A stretch of DNA of 37,631 nt, taken from the NCBI GenBank assembly GCA_965646165.1, contig CBFFYP010000049.1, forward strand, positions 1 through 37,631, in the 5' to 3' direction. The position numbers and the translations under genes were made by a program. The notes under the pieces are model-generated. The model worked only from the letters and a program-made list of their open reading frames with translations, made no database searches and was not told where the DNA came from. This DNA comes from MGBC114844 sp910585855. Lineage in GTDB: Bacteria > Bacillota > Clostridia > Lachnospirales > Lachnospiraceae. Of the stretch, positions 17,701 to 26,167 are shown piece by piece (within the stretch, counting starts at the first letter, position 1; every line of letters starts with the position of its first letter).

Positions 17701-17825
17701 ATTATAAACAGAATGGGATTGGTTCGAATAGCTGCGGACCAGAATTGTTAGAGAAGTATCGGTTTGATGAAAAAGAGTTTCGCTTTTTTATGAAAATAGT
17801 ACCATTTGTAAATGATAAAAAATAG
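14703..17825 (+). CDS. lacZ: GH2 beta-galactosidase (LacZ type)
   Basis: A 1040-residue glycoside hydrolase family 2 enzyme, the usual length for LacZ, with no signal peptide, so intracellular. The N-terminal sugar-binding domain is about residues 45-215, followed by an immunoglobulin-like domain. The TIM barrel (about 320-620) carries RGVNRHESDP. The acid/base is E454 in WSMGNES and the nucleophile is E525 in LLCEYCHSMGN. A C-terminal beta-galactosidase small-chain domain (about 760-1035) includes WRAPTDND and YYGAGPFESYPDK. It should release galactose from lactose or from plant or host galactosides. AGGAGG lies 9 bases before the ATG. The GPH symporter gene follows and is probably co-transcribed; a divergent AraC gene is the likely regulator. 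Confidence 0.95.
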   Translation: MIIPKHYENLSILHENTMPARSYYIPASKRMDTLVEKREDSDRLQMLNGKWRFCYFHSIYEVTEEFYQVGYNVSGYDWVNVPGVWQMVGYDQHQYTNIRYPFPFDPPYVPQENPCGAYVHQFVYYKDMDAPNVYLNFEGVDSCFYVWLNGNYIGYSQVSHATSEFDVSDVITEGNNILAVLVLKWCDGSYLEDQDKFRMSGIFRDVYLLKRPKQCVWDYWIQTKITEAKADISIQMQYFDRAMPTSFTLLDAANRIVGTAAVEKEEQLKQGQSEVLLKVFDPVLWNPENPYLYTLVIETEKETIVDFVGIREIQIVDGVVSLNGVPIKFRGVNRHESDPITGFTISFEQMKRDFMLMRQHNFNAIRTSHYPNIPVFYQLCDRYGFMVIDEADIESHGPCEIFYADNQDANKFYHWNEPIADNPEWEKAILDRIWLCIQRDKNRPCILIWSMGNESAYGCNFEKALQWTKEFDKSRLTHYESARYRKYDKEYDFSNLDLYSRMYPGLDEIQEYLENNPKKPFLLCEYCHSMGNSPGDLEDYFEWIDKSPWMCGGFVWEWCDHAIAYETTWEGKRIYYYGGDHREQIHDGNFCIDGLVYPDRTPHTGLLEYKNVCRPARVVAFCQDTKELKIKNYMEFTDLESYLEIRYSVTSDGACMEEGVLPAFSVKPKETASVILDIAVPKRGRSYLKLEYYLKQGTELVPKGHLLGFDEVLLQTEDNQNQTAKKWLEQTKTVAEIEVWEDDRSVVCKGNDFVYSYDKCTGLFTQIYYKGMDYLDRPMELNIWRAPTDNDQNIKLEWKRAKYDQAYTRAYQTTVEPVFLDGREMRSDLAEQNLSVAHAVKICSKMAVLAVSVQRILEVEATWTIDADGGICFDSLVRRSLEFPMLPRFGIRMFLNRKLENVTYYGAGPFESYPDKHRASCHGIYHASVLDLHEDYIRPQENGSHMDCDYVILEHAQFGLTAVSKQAFSFQASNYTQEELERKKHNYELEPSGSTVLCLDYKQNGIGSNSCGPELLEKYRFDEKEFRFFMKIVPFVNDKK

Positions 17826-17956
17826 ATAAGGAAGTGTATTTTACAGGGTTTTTTCAGAAATGGAAAAAATAGATAAGGATAGTCTGGTAATTCGCATGCA
17901 GAATCCGGAAAGAAGTACCAGATCATCCGATGAAAAGAGAAGAAAGGAGCATAGTT

Positions 17957-19345
17957 ATGCAGGAAAAGAAGTATTTAAAATGGTATAATATGGTAGGATA
18001 TGGTTTCGGAGATATTGCAGGAAATGTAGTATATGCATTTTTATCCTCATTTGTTATGATTTATTTGACCAATACTGTTGGTTTAAATCCGGGAGTAGTG
18101 GGAACTTTAATTGCCGCATCAAAGTTTTTTGACGGGCTGACAGATGTTTTTTTTGGAACAATGATTGATAAGACAAAAAGCAGGCTTGGAAAGGCAAGAC
18201 CTTGGATGCTTTATGCCTATATCGGCTGTGCTGTTACTTTAGTTGCAATTTTTGCCATACCTGTGGATATGGGAAAGACATCACAGTATATCTGGTTTTT
18301 TCTGGCATATACGCTGTTAAATGCAGTATTTTATACAGCAAATAATATTGCGTATTCTGCATTGACTGCCCTTGTTACAAAAAATAGCAAGGAGCGGGTA
18401 CAGATGGGTTCTTATCGGTTTATCTTTGCATTTTCTACAAGTCTGCTGATTCAGTCGATTACAGTAAAAGCAGTAGCTATATTTGGCGGCGGAGCTTTTG
18501 GATGGAGAACAGTAGCAATTATTTATGCGGTTATTGGTTTGGCGGTTAATACACTTTCTGTATTTTCAGTAAAAGAACTTCCTGAAGAAGAATTAAATAA
18601 ATCAGAGTATCCGGCAGATTTTACAGAGGAAAGGGAAAATTCAACATCAGAAAAGTATGGGCTTTTAGAAGCGATGAGATTGCTGGCATCCAATCGGTTT
18701 TATCTGATGATTTGCGGGGTATATATTTTACAGCAGATTTATAGTGCAATGATTAATATGGGAATTTATTATATGACCTATGTATTAAAAAATGAAAATT
18801 TATATGGTGTATTCTCATGGGCAGTCAATATTCCTCTGATTGTTGCGCTGATATTTACGCCTGCATTGGTAGCAAAGTGGAAAGGAATGTATCGATTAAA
18901 TTTAAGAGGCTATATACTTGGTACACTGGGACGTGCATTGGTTGTTTTAGCCGGATATATGGGAAGTGTTCCGCTGATGCTGTTATTTACCGGAGTGGCA
19001 GCACTTGGACAAGGACCATGGCAGGGAGATATGAATGCGGTGATTGCCTCCTGTTCAGAATATACGTATTTGACAAAGCAAAAGCGGGTAGATGGGACGA
19101 TGTATTCTTGTACTTCATTGGGAGTAAAATTAGGGGGCGGACTTGGGACAGCGATTGCCGGATGGCTGCTGGCAGCCAGCGGGTTTGATGGAAGTGCTTT
19201 GGTGCAGTCAGAGGGATGTATTCGGATGCTGTATATTATGTATCTTTGGATACCGATGATAATTAGTTTGATTATTACTTTGATACTTTCTAAGATGAAT
19301 GTAGAAGAAACCAATGAAAAATTAAAGGCAGAGCAGGGAAGATAG
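17957..19345 (+). CDS. GPH-family sugar:cation symporter (MelB-like)
   Basis: A 462-residue membrane transporter with about 12 hydrophobic segments. It belongs to the glycoside-pentoside-hexuronide family, indicated by the N-terminal NMVGYGFGDIAGN and the GTMIDKTKSRLGKARPW loop. It probably imports the galactoside cleaved by the GH2 enzyme encoded just upstream (132 bases). The ATG at 17957 is preceded by AAAGGAG at the right distance; an in-frame start at 17930 has no ribosome binding site. A long charged central loop (KELPEEELNKSEYPADF) is typical of the family. The exact sugar is not readable from sequence. Confidence 0.9.
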   Translation: MQEKKYLKWYNMVGYGFGDIAGNVVYAFLSSFVMIYLTNTVGLNPGVVGTLIAASKFFDGLTDVFFGTMIDKTKSRLGKARPWMLYAYIGCAVTLVAIFAIPVDMGKTSQYIWFFLAYTLLNAVFYTANNIAYSALTALVTKNSKERVQMGSYRFIFAFSTSLLIQSITVKAVAIFGGGAFGWRTVAIIYAVIGLAVNTLSVFSVKELPEEELNKSEYPADFTEERENSTSEKYGLLEAMRLLASNRFYLMICGVYILQQIYSAMINMGIYYMTYVLKNENLYGVFSWAVNIPLIVALIFTPALVAKWKGMYRLNLRGYILGTLGRALVVLAGYMGSVPLMLLFTGVAALGQGPWQGDMNAVIASCSEYTYLTKQKRVDGTMYSCTSLGVKLGGGLGTAIAGWLLAASGFDGSALVQSEGCIRMLYIMYLWIPMIISLIITLILSKMNVEETNEKLKAEQGR

Positions 19346-19375
19346 ATTTTTAAAGGCTACTTTTTTGAAAAGGAG

Positions 19376-19523
19376 GGAACGCCGAAAGTTGAATGGAGTG
19401 CTATGCAGGGTCATTATTTTCCGTTGGCATTTAGACATTATATTTTAGTGTCCTGTGTCTATTATGAGAAAATGCTAAGCACAAGCGGATTTGGAATAGC
19501 ACTCCATTCGGTTTTTAGTGTCC
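19376..19523. repeat. Family B hairpin repeat
   Basis: A 148-bp inverted repeat between the convergent symporter and Rpn genes. It begins GGAACGCCGAAAG and ends TTTTTAGTGTCC. Outer arms include GGAGTGCTAT / ATAGCACTCC and the apical stem GACATTA / TAGTGTC. The core retains GGGTCATTATTTTCCG and GAGAAAATGCTAAGC. It is the most diverged full copy, yet the arms still pair. It could terminate transcription from both sides. Confidence 0.87.
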
Positions 19524-19562
19524 TTCGTTCAGCTTCAAAAAATATAAATGTTCATTATAGTG

Positions 19563-20429
19563 TTAATTGCTTTCTGTAAATTTATAATAATATTTTTTTG
19601 CTGTTTCTTCTGATAAGGAAAATCGTTTTTGAAGTTTTATAAGGATCTTTTCTTTAGGAATATTTTCTTCTAGATTGTCTAAAATCATTGCTTTAATTCC
19701 TTGTTCAATTCCCAGTTCAATTCCTTTTTGTTTGGCTTCATACATAAGCTGATTGTGATCTCGAATTGCTTTTTCTCGAGCTTCATATTCGATTCGTTTT
19801 TCTTTGTCTTTGCTGATGATCTGTAGTTGTTGATAGGCATGATCAATATAAGAATTTTTTTCTGCTAACATTTCAAATTCCTCCTTTCTTTCGGCATTGA
19901 TAAATTTTGCCCATAATAGGAGCGTATTGCTCTCTTCTTTTAATTCTTCCGGCAGTTTTGGAAGTTCTAGTACATGAAATTCCATTTTGTCAGTATAGAT
20001 AATATGCCGTTTTTCTTCCATAATTCGAAAACAGGAATAAAATTCGGATTCTTTTGGAAAAAGAATAAAATTTAAAATGCTGATACTGACACATTTTTTA
20101 AATACATCATATTTTTGTCCTTGTTGAATCTGTTCGGTATACATTTTGGATAAATAGAACAAGGATCGATCCGCCCATACTTTTAGTTCGGCTAGTTGAA
20201 TTTCGATATCAATTTCAGTGTGGTTGTTCATCAAAATTCGAACATCAAGGATACCCTGTTTTTCATCTTCATGTAATTTTCTAAGATTGGTATTTAAAAG
20301 TTGGGTTTCTTTTATTTCTTTGGGTTCTAATTTTAGTATAGCAGATAAGAAACCAATACGGGTGATTTCATCTGCCATAATTTCTTTAAAAGCAAAGTCA
20401 ACTTTTGGTTTCATTAAAAAATCAGACAT
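19563..20429 (-). CDS. Rpn-family PD-(D/E)XK nuclease
   Basis: A 288-residue protein of the Rpn (recombination-promoting nuclease / 'putative transposase') family. It starts with the family signature KPKVDFAFKEIMA. The nuclease core is D62 (GILDVRIL) followed by E76-x-Q78 (IDIEIQL), matching the D...ExQ form of the PD-(D/E)XK fold. The C-terminal third is helical and charged and includes the common ExG tract KQKGIELGIEQGIK. In Escherichia coli, Rpn proteins are DNA endonucleases that raise recombination. Here it is a single gene transcribed away from the adjacent methylase relic; no phage or transposon genes surround it. Confidence 0.85.
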   Translation of the reverse strand: MSDFLMKPKVDFAFKEIMADEITRIGFLSAILKLEPKEIKETQLLNTNLRKLHEDEKQGILDVRILMNNHTEIDIEIQLAELKVWADRSLFYLSKMYTEQIQQGQKYDVFKKCVSISILNFILFPKESEFYSCFRIMEEKRHIIYTDKMEFHVLELPKLPEELKEESNTLLLWAKFINAERKEEFEMLAEKNSYIDHAYQQLQIISKDKEKRIEYEAREKAIRDHNQLMYEAKQKGIELGIEQGIKAMILDNLEENIPKEKILIKLQKRFSLSEETAKKYYYKFTESN

Positions 20430-20482
20430 AAGATTTTGATCCCCCTAAGTTTAAAATATTTTTTGTGTTTTATAATAGAAGA

Positions 20483-20992
20483 TTAATAGTTACAAATGAT
20501 AACTTCTTTACCAACACGATTAGATGCATCGGAATTAATCATTCTTTTAACATTTATTATATCAATTTCATAGCCTTTTTTATCATAAAGTTGATGGATG
20601 AGTTCAGTATTATGATTTGTCAGCATACGATAGCAGCCTTTTTTTGTCAGATGATCGAATAGCTGGGCTAATCGTTTATGATTGTCTATATTTTTTGCGG
20701 ATAAAATAGTAATATTGTTTTCCATTATCCCACATTGTCTGATCTAAATCTTGTATTTTATGCAGAAATTTATCTGGTTCGTAGCATATTTGACTATATG
20801 TATTGATTAATGCACGGTTACTGTCATTGATAATGGCTTTTTGAGGAAGAAGTTCAAATATAACAGCACCTCCCCCTACAAAGGGTTCGAAATATTTATG
20901 ATAGGATTTTGGAATTCTTTTTTTATTTCTGTTAGTAGTTGCCTTTTCCTTCCAGCGCATTTGATAAATGGTGCGATTGTTTGTGTAGTCAT
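20483..20992 (-). pseudogene. DNA adenine methylase (Dam/DpnM type), broken
   Basis: The start ATGACTACACAAACAATCGC encodes MTTQTIAPFIKCAGRKRQLL, matching the IKWAGGKRQLL opening of Dam-type methylases. A frameshift follows at a run of seven A (about 20919-20925). The next frame encodes RIPKSYHKYFEPFVGGGAV, with the SAM-binding FxGGG motif. A large internal deletion near 20670-20700 has removed the catalytic DPPY motif and target-recognition region. The remaining piece (HKRLAQLFDHLTKKGC to INSDASNR...EVIICNY) matches the family C terminus in yet another frame. About 170 residues remain of roughly 270-280. It cannot encode an active enzyme. Confidence 0.85.
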
Positions 20993-21222
20993 ATTTTAAA
21001 TCCTTTTTTTAATGATAATTATTGCTTTTTATTATAAATTTAAATAATAATTAAAATTTTATTTTATAAAACATATGGTTTATAAATAAATTATATATTT
21101 TAAAATTTAACTTTATAGTATCATAAGAATATTAAAAAGTAAAGGAATATTTTATATAATTCAGGTTCTATGATAGTTTCAAAGTAAGGATAGGATACTG
21201 CCGGAAAGGATTGGTTTTCACC
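20993..21222. other. AT-rich intergenic stretch
   Basis: No gene is visible. The segment is extremely AT-rich up to about 21160. From about 21200 there is GCCGGAAAGGATTGG followed by TTTTCACC, which also precedes the family A copy at 37069. This suggests that the conserved repeat extends about 23 bases beyond its GGACGCC end. Confidence 0.5.
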
Positions 21223-21336
21223 GGACGCCAGAGTCGGTTTGCTCCTGTCCTTTGCCTGCTCCGCTCCAAACGGTAAGAAAGTCTATGGCTTCTGATTTCG
21301 GTTCATCCAACCGTACGAACCAGGGGGCAATTCGCC

Positions 21337-22676
21337 ATACGCACCAACTTAATTATACTTCCATATAAAGTCGTTTTCTGATATAATTAAATTGAGGTGA
21401 AACATATGGAGATAATTGACTTATTACCAGAAGATTATGAAAAAGAATGCTATCAGAATGTATGAAAAGAAGGCAATAGAAGAAAACGAATTATAAAAAC
21501 ACCGTGATTTAATCGTTACTACTGTTGTACTTATCCTTTATATAATATTCTTTTGGAGATGTCAGTCCAGTTTGCGAATCTTAAAAAATATAGGAAATAT
21601 TAAGTGATTACTGCACTGATAAAAAAATTTACCAATGCAAAGACTGGATTCTATGGATGATATCAAAGATTGATACCAAATGAAATCATTCACTATAAAG
21701 GAAACCAGCAGAGATTTAGAACCTACATGTCATTGCTGTCGATGCATTCCGATTATTGTCCAAAAGGAACTAAAAAAAACATGGCACTTGCATTATGGGA
21801 TTGAATTTGTTTCTCTAACCTGCAACCAATTCAAATAACAGAACCAATCGACAGGAGAAGCCTTAAAAATTTTTTTGAAATTAAGGAAAAAGACTTGATT
21901 ATATCAGATCGTGCCTATGAAACTATCACAAGCAGTTGAGCATTGTTTAAAAAAAGTGTGGAGATTTTATTATCAAGAATAAAAAATACCAAACCATTTA
22001 ACTTGTACAATAAAACAAGGAGAAAAAATACTCCTTTCTGACGGTCACAAAAACAGGTGATAAAAAAGCTAATGGAAACTTACCGTTTATATAAAGATAG
22101 TCAAATAAAAAATTTCTTTCATTGAGAATCTGTGCAATAAAGAAAACGGAAAGAAGGAAATAGGAATCGAAGAAAAACGGGCTTAAAAAGGCTAGAAAGT
22201 AAAAACAGACCCTATATGAGGATAACCAAATTCACACATCAATTTATGTTGTGATTTTACTTCCCTTCCATCTCAGTTCCGCAGAAAAAGTGCTGGAAAT
22301 TTTATCTTATGCCATTGGCAGGTAAACTTGTGTTTAAACGATATTAAGTCCTTTGCTTGGTTAGGAAATATTCCTTACCAAAACAAAAAGATCCAGTGAA
22401 GTGTGGTTAAACGGAAAAATGTTTTGGCAACTTTGATAAGAAAAATAGCTTGGAGATATTGATTTTTTCCCCCACGGAACATCCGAACATGATCGTTTAC
22501 GTTGTGGAGAGAAACGAAATTTGGCACGCTTTTTCGATTTATATTGATGCTACTTCCAGATAAAGAAACTATTATTTTCTCATGATTTTTTAGAACTGTC
22601 TAAAAATGCTTTCTATTGAAAAACGATAAAAATCCCAGACAGCAAAACTTGTCAATTCTCTAAAGTTGGTGCGTAT
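21337..22676 (+). mobile_element. IS4-family insertion sequence, 1340 bp, inactive
   Basis: The terminal inverted repeats ATACGCACCAACTT (21337-21350) and AAGTTGGTGCGTAT (22663-22676) match perfectly. They are flanked by a target duplication, GGGGCAATTCGCC (21324-21336) and GGGGCAATCGCC (22677-22688), the second lacking one T. A duplication of about 12 bases fits the IS4/IS231 group. It inserted into the GGGCGAATT palindrome of a family A repeat. Confidence 0.85.
21406..22560 (+). pseudogene. IS4-type DDE transposase, many frameshifts and stops
   Basis: GAGGTG and ATG (21406) open MEIIDLLPEDYEKECYQN, which ends at a stop after 19 codons. Other frames then show family pieces: VDAFRLLS with the first catalytic aspartate (about 21737), WHLHYGIEFVSLTCNQF (about 21782), and DLIISDRAYETI with the second aspartate (about 21892). 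A fragment GDFIIKNKKYQT follows, and HGTSEHDRLRCGEKRNLARF lies near the end. At least several frameshifts and in-frame stops are present, so no functional protein is made. Confidence 0.85.
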
Positions 22677-23472
22677 GGGGCAATCGCCCTCACTATAGCG
22701 CGAAACATAACTGTGTAAGAAAAAAAATTTTTACCAGCCATAAGATCATCGCTTCTTAATCATCCGGGCTTAAACACGCCCCTTTTTTGAAGCCCTGCCA
22801 TAGAAGCAGGATATGCCACAAAAATCTAGGTTAGTTCCCACAGAAGCCAAGACTTTTAACGTTCTCCGAAGTCCGCTGGCAAAGACAAGAGCAACCGCCT
22901 CTCCTGTTAGTGGAATAGTGGTAGAAATTATATTTTATATACAGAATAAGTTTTCGAAAGGTTTAGATACTACGATTCTTTTTTTGTTCCGGGGTCAAGA
23001 AACAGCCAGATTCGAAAACGGTGGGCAGCCTGCAGTGACTTTGGAAAAAAGTTAAGAAGTTCTTAGACTTCTGCTCGAAAACCTAAGATTTTTTTCACAT
23101 CCTGCTTCTATGCAGGGTGTGAAAAAAAAGGGGCGTGTTTAGCCCGGATGATAAGAAAGAGGCTGTCTTACGGCTGATAATATCCTTCCTTATACCTGTT
23201 TCGTTTCGGCTGAAATGAGGGCGAATTGCGCCCCGGTCTGTCTGGTTGAAGAAAGGAAAAGGCAGAAGTCTTAGAACTTCTTGCTTTTTGGAAACTGGAA
23301 CAGCAGGATGCCCACCGTTTTCGAATCTGGCGTCCTCTCCGAGAAAAATCCCCTTCTGTTACAGAAAATTCTATAAAGAAATTAAACTTATAGGTTAAGC
23401 AAAACCCTTTAGAAGTGGGGGACTTTCTGCCCTTTATTTATGCAATACGTTCAAAAAATTAGGAAATAAGGA

Positions 23473-23501
23473 TTGTAAATTCAGCAATTTTGTTGTATAA
23501 T
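23473..23501 (+). promoter_or_regulatory. Promoter of AraC sensor gene 1
   Basis: TTGTAA (23473-23478) and TATAAT (23496-23501) are spaced by 17 bases. Transcription would start near 23508, which leaves almost no leader for an ATG at 23515 but a normal one for the ATG at 23560. Confidence 0.6.
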
Positions 23502-23559
23502 TAGAAAAACAGAAATGAACTATAGAGTAACAAGCTGTAAATTAATGGAGAACATCGAT

Positions 23560-25788
23560 ATGCTTTTTCTGAAATGGAATAAATTCTATAATAGCAATCC
23601 GATTGTGCATTTCTGGATTTCTTATGCAACTGTACTATTAATTCCTATTGCAATTATCACTTTAGGATTAATTGGAGAATTTTATGTGGTGAATGAAGAT
23701 ATCAATGCCTCTAACTTAAGCAAAATGGAATATAGTGTTCAAATGATTGACGGTGAGTTGGATTTGGTAGAAGCAGCGGCTCTTCGGCTGTCTGTTAATT
23801 CATTTGTAAAGGATTCTGCATCAAAAGAAAGTATTAATAATGAAAATATATTACAATTTAAAAATAGTATTAAACAGATATCTAATGTAATATATCAGCA
23901 AAGCACAAGGATTAAGAATGAAAAATACATTTATTTTAATAAACTAAATTATATTATATTCGAAGAATCACTTTATCAGGAATCGTTATTTTTTTGGTAT
24001 TTGGATAGTTGGGGAATTTCTCCCGAAGAGTGGAAGGAAACGATTGTCTGTAAGGATTTAGGTATGGCAAAGTATCACAATACCTATAATGACTATCTGT
24101 ATTATTCTGTACCAATTAATATTCGAAATGGAAAAAATGACGGAATGGTAGTCTATATGTTAGATATCAATCAAATGATGGATTTCTTTTCTTTTGTAAG
24201 TGAATATGGGGAGTATGCGTTTTATTTATTGGATAATGAGAATACGGTTCTTTTTTCCAGAGATACTGATCCAAATCGAGTGCTTAAATTAGAAGAAACA
24301 CAGATAACAGATATTTTTCAAAATACCGATCCTAGAAATCTTTTATATACTAAGTCGCCAAAGCGTGGCTGGACATACTGTGTTATTCTGCCGGAACATG
24401 CGGTTGCCCATAGAGTATATGTATTGCGCTGGCTGGCTTTTACCGTTGGAACGATAGCAATTTTAATTGGATTTATTGTTACGGTTTATCTTGCATTTAA
24501 AGAGGGAAAACCGATGAATTATATATTTGCATTGCTAGGAGAAGAGCATAGTACAATGAAGAATTCCATACGGCTTGGGGAAATTGTGACGGGCATTTTA
24601 AATTCTAATAAAGAATTATTAGAGGAACAAGAGCAGAGTAAACCTTTGTTAAAGAAAGCATTCTTTCATGATTTAATTACATTGGATGTGGCAAATACAA
24701 AAGAGCTGACCTATCTGGCAGAAAATGCAGATATCAATTTGGAAACGGATCGTTTTCGTATGGTTTCTGTACGCTTGTTTGAGAATAATGATTTTTATGA
24801 TGTAGACGAACAGACATTAGAGGATGTAAAGGTAATTATACTTGGTATGCAGAAATATATGGAAGAAAACTGCAAGGGAAATATTTGGTTTTATCAAAGA
24901 AACTATCTTTCTTTATTAATTGTGATGGAAGAGGCATACGGGGGGGTAGTTTTAGAGCAGATAGAGCAGACTTATCAGTGGCTGCGCATAACATTCTCTA
25001 CAGAATCCGATTGGGGAATCAGCAGACCCTGCGAAAATATTATGAATATCTGGAAATACTGTGAGGAAGCAGAAACAGCAAGAGAACACTGTGAACCAGA
25101 ACAGCATATTGCAGAGTATCAGATAGGATTTGAGGATAAATATACGTTTTATTTTCCAGATGTTGCTCAGGAAAAGTTAGAAAACGGAATTTATTCCGGT
25201 GATAATGAAATCGTAGGCAATATATTGAAAATCTTAGAAGAAGAAAATTTTAAAAACCGCAGATTGAGCCGTAATAGTGTAATTAAATTAAATACAGGAG
25301 TAACAAATTTTTTAATGACTTTTGAGGCACAGGAAGCAAATATTTCTGATTCTATTATGAAGTTAAACCAGTTGATTTTAGAGCCAAAGAAGTTTTCTGG
25401 TTATTTATATTTTACAGTATTAAAAGAGATCTGCAATGATCTTTGCAATAAAGTAAGAAAAGAGAAAGGTATTCAGCGAAATAAATTAATTGAAGATATT
25501 CAAAATTATATTAAGGAAAATTATCAAAATGCAAATCTTGGATTAGCAACTATCAGTATTAAATTTGGTATTTCAGAAGGCTATGTATCCACTCTTTTTA
25601 AAGAACAGACAGAGATTAATTTTGCCGAATATGTAGAGTCGATTCGTTTGAAAAAAGCACGTACACTTTTAAAAGAAAGTAATCATACGATTGAAGAGAT
25701 TGCGGCTATGGTGGGTTATAATAGTGTACATTCTTTTCGAAGAGCATTTAAGCGGGTACATGGAATGAGCCCAAGAGATTATCGGTAA
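23560..25788 (+). CDS. Membrane-anchored AraC-family sensor-regulator 1
   Basis: A 742-residue one-component regulator. Transmembrane helix 1 is at about residues 15-40 (ATVLLIPIAIITLGLIG). An extracytoplasmic Cache-like sensor spans about 41-285 and helix 2 about 288-312. A cytoplasmic linker (from about 350) contains KKAFFHDLITLDV. A C-terminal AraC DNA-binding domain (about 645-742) has two helix-turn-helix motifs (ISIKFGISEGYVSTLF; MVGYNSVHSFRRAFKRV). Such proteins usually sense sugars outside the cell and activate adjacent uptake genes. The start at 23560 is chosen by exact alignment with its paralogue at 30004: both have 13 residues before the shared IVHFWISY. It precedes the lplB-like gene and is separated from it by a hairpin. 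Confidence 0.9.
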   Translation: MLFLKWNKFYNSNPIVHFWISYATVLLIPIAIITLGLIGEFYVVNEDINASNLSKMEYSVQMIDGELDLVEAAALRLSVNSFVKDSASKESINNENILQFKNSIKQISNVIYQQSTRIKNEKYIYFNKLNYIIFEESLYQESLFFWYLDSWGISPEEWKETIVCKDLGMAKYHNTYNDYLYYSVPINIRNGKNDGMVVYMLDINQMMDFFSFVSEYGEYAFYLLDNENTVLFSRDTDPNRVLKLEETQITDIFQNTDPRNLLYTKSPKRGWTYCVILPEHAVAHRVYVLRWLAFTVGTIAILIGFIVTVYLAFKEGKPMNYIFALLGEEHSTMKNSIRLGEIVTGILNSNKELLEEQEQSKPLLKKAFFHDLITLDVANTKELTYLAENADINLETDRFRMVSVRLFENNDFYDVDEQTLEDVKVIILGMQKYMEENCKGNIWFYQRNYLSLLIVMEEAYGGVVLEQIEQTYQWLRITFSTESDWGISRPCENIMNIWKYCEEAETAREHCEPEQHIAEYQIGFEDKYTFYFPDVAQEKLENGIYSGDNEIVGNILKILEEENFKNRRLSRNSVIKLNTGVTNFLMTFEAQEANISDSIMKLNQLILEPKKFSGYLYFTVLKEICNDLCNKVRKEKGIQRNKLIEDIQNYIKENYQNANLGLATISIKFGISEGYVSTLFKEQTEINFAEYVESIRLKKARTLLKESNHTIEEIAAMVGYNSVHSFRRAFKRVHGMSPRDYR

Positions 25789-25795
25789 ATTTGGA

Positions 25796-25831
25796 AACCC
25801 GGTGCAGATCTTCCTTCAGATTTTGGCGTCC
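25796..25831. repeat. Family B remnant (right arm only)
   Basis: CCCGGTGCAGATCTTCC followed by TTCAGATTTTGGCGTCC matches the right end of the 29784-29930 element. The left arm and core are missing. The conserved tail (CTTTCTGGAAAAGATC, CTTCTGTTATGG) follows. Confidence 0.75.
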
Positions 25832-25946
25832 TTTCTGGAAAAGATCATCTTCTGTTATGGAAAAAGGAATTAGACTTGTGGGTTTTTAGGCAGGAGAGGG
25901 TATTATTTAATATAGATCATTTCATATAAAAGAGTACATTTTATTT

Positions 25947-25995
25947 AAAATGGAACGATTTTTTGACAGAATAAGTTAAAAAATTGTTCCATTTT
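25947..25995. terminator. Perfect-type hairpin after AraC sensor 1
   Basis: The left arm AAAATGGAACGATTTTTT pairs with AAAAAATTGTTCCATTTT across a 13-base loop, with one G-T pair in RNA. The symmetry and A/T flanks allow bidirectional termination. A very similar hairpin follows the paralogous regulator at 32238-32290. The remaining part of the 379-base gap before lplB holds no gene. Confidence 0.75.
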
Positions 25996-26167
25996 GAATT
26001 TTATTTGGTAAATATGCTGTGAAAGAGGATTTTTTTAAGGTACAATTTTGTAAACTTAGTAAGGTGTACCTTGTTTGGATTTTGTAGGAATGGTAATCTG
26101 GAAAAGGAATCAGTATGAAGACTTGTGTACTGATATTTGCAAAGAAAAGAAAGAGGAGGTTATTGTA

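Larger units (their letters stand above)
21223..23335. repeat. Family A composite repeat split by an IS element
   Basis: The copy starts GGACGCCAGAGTCGG and ends GAATCTGGCGTCC. Removing the 1340-bp insertion and one copy of its target duplication leaves about 760 bp, the same as the intact copy at 6086-6842 but in the opposite orientation. The left module (21223-22907, interrupted) carries arms CTCCTGTCCTTTGCC...GGCAAAGACAAGAG. The right module (about 23010-23335) has the perfect core CACATCCTGC / GCAGGGTGTG at about 23098-23132. The inserted module has drifted more than the right module. Confidence 0.88.
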
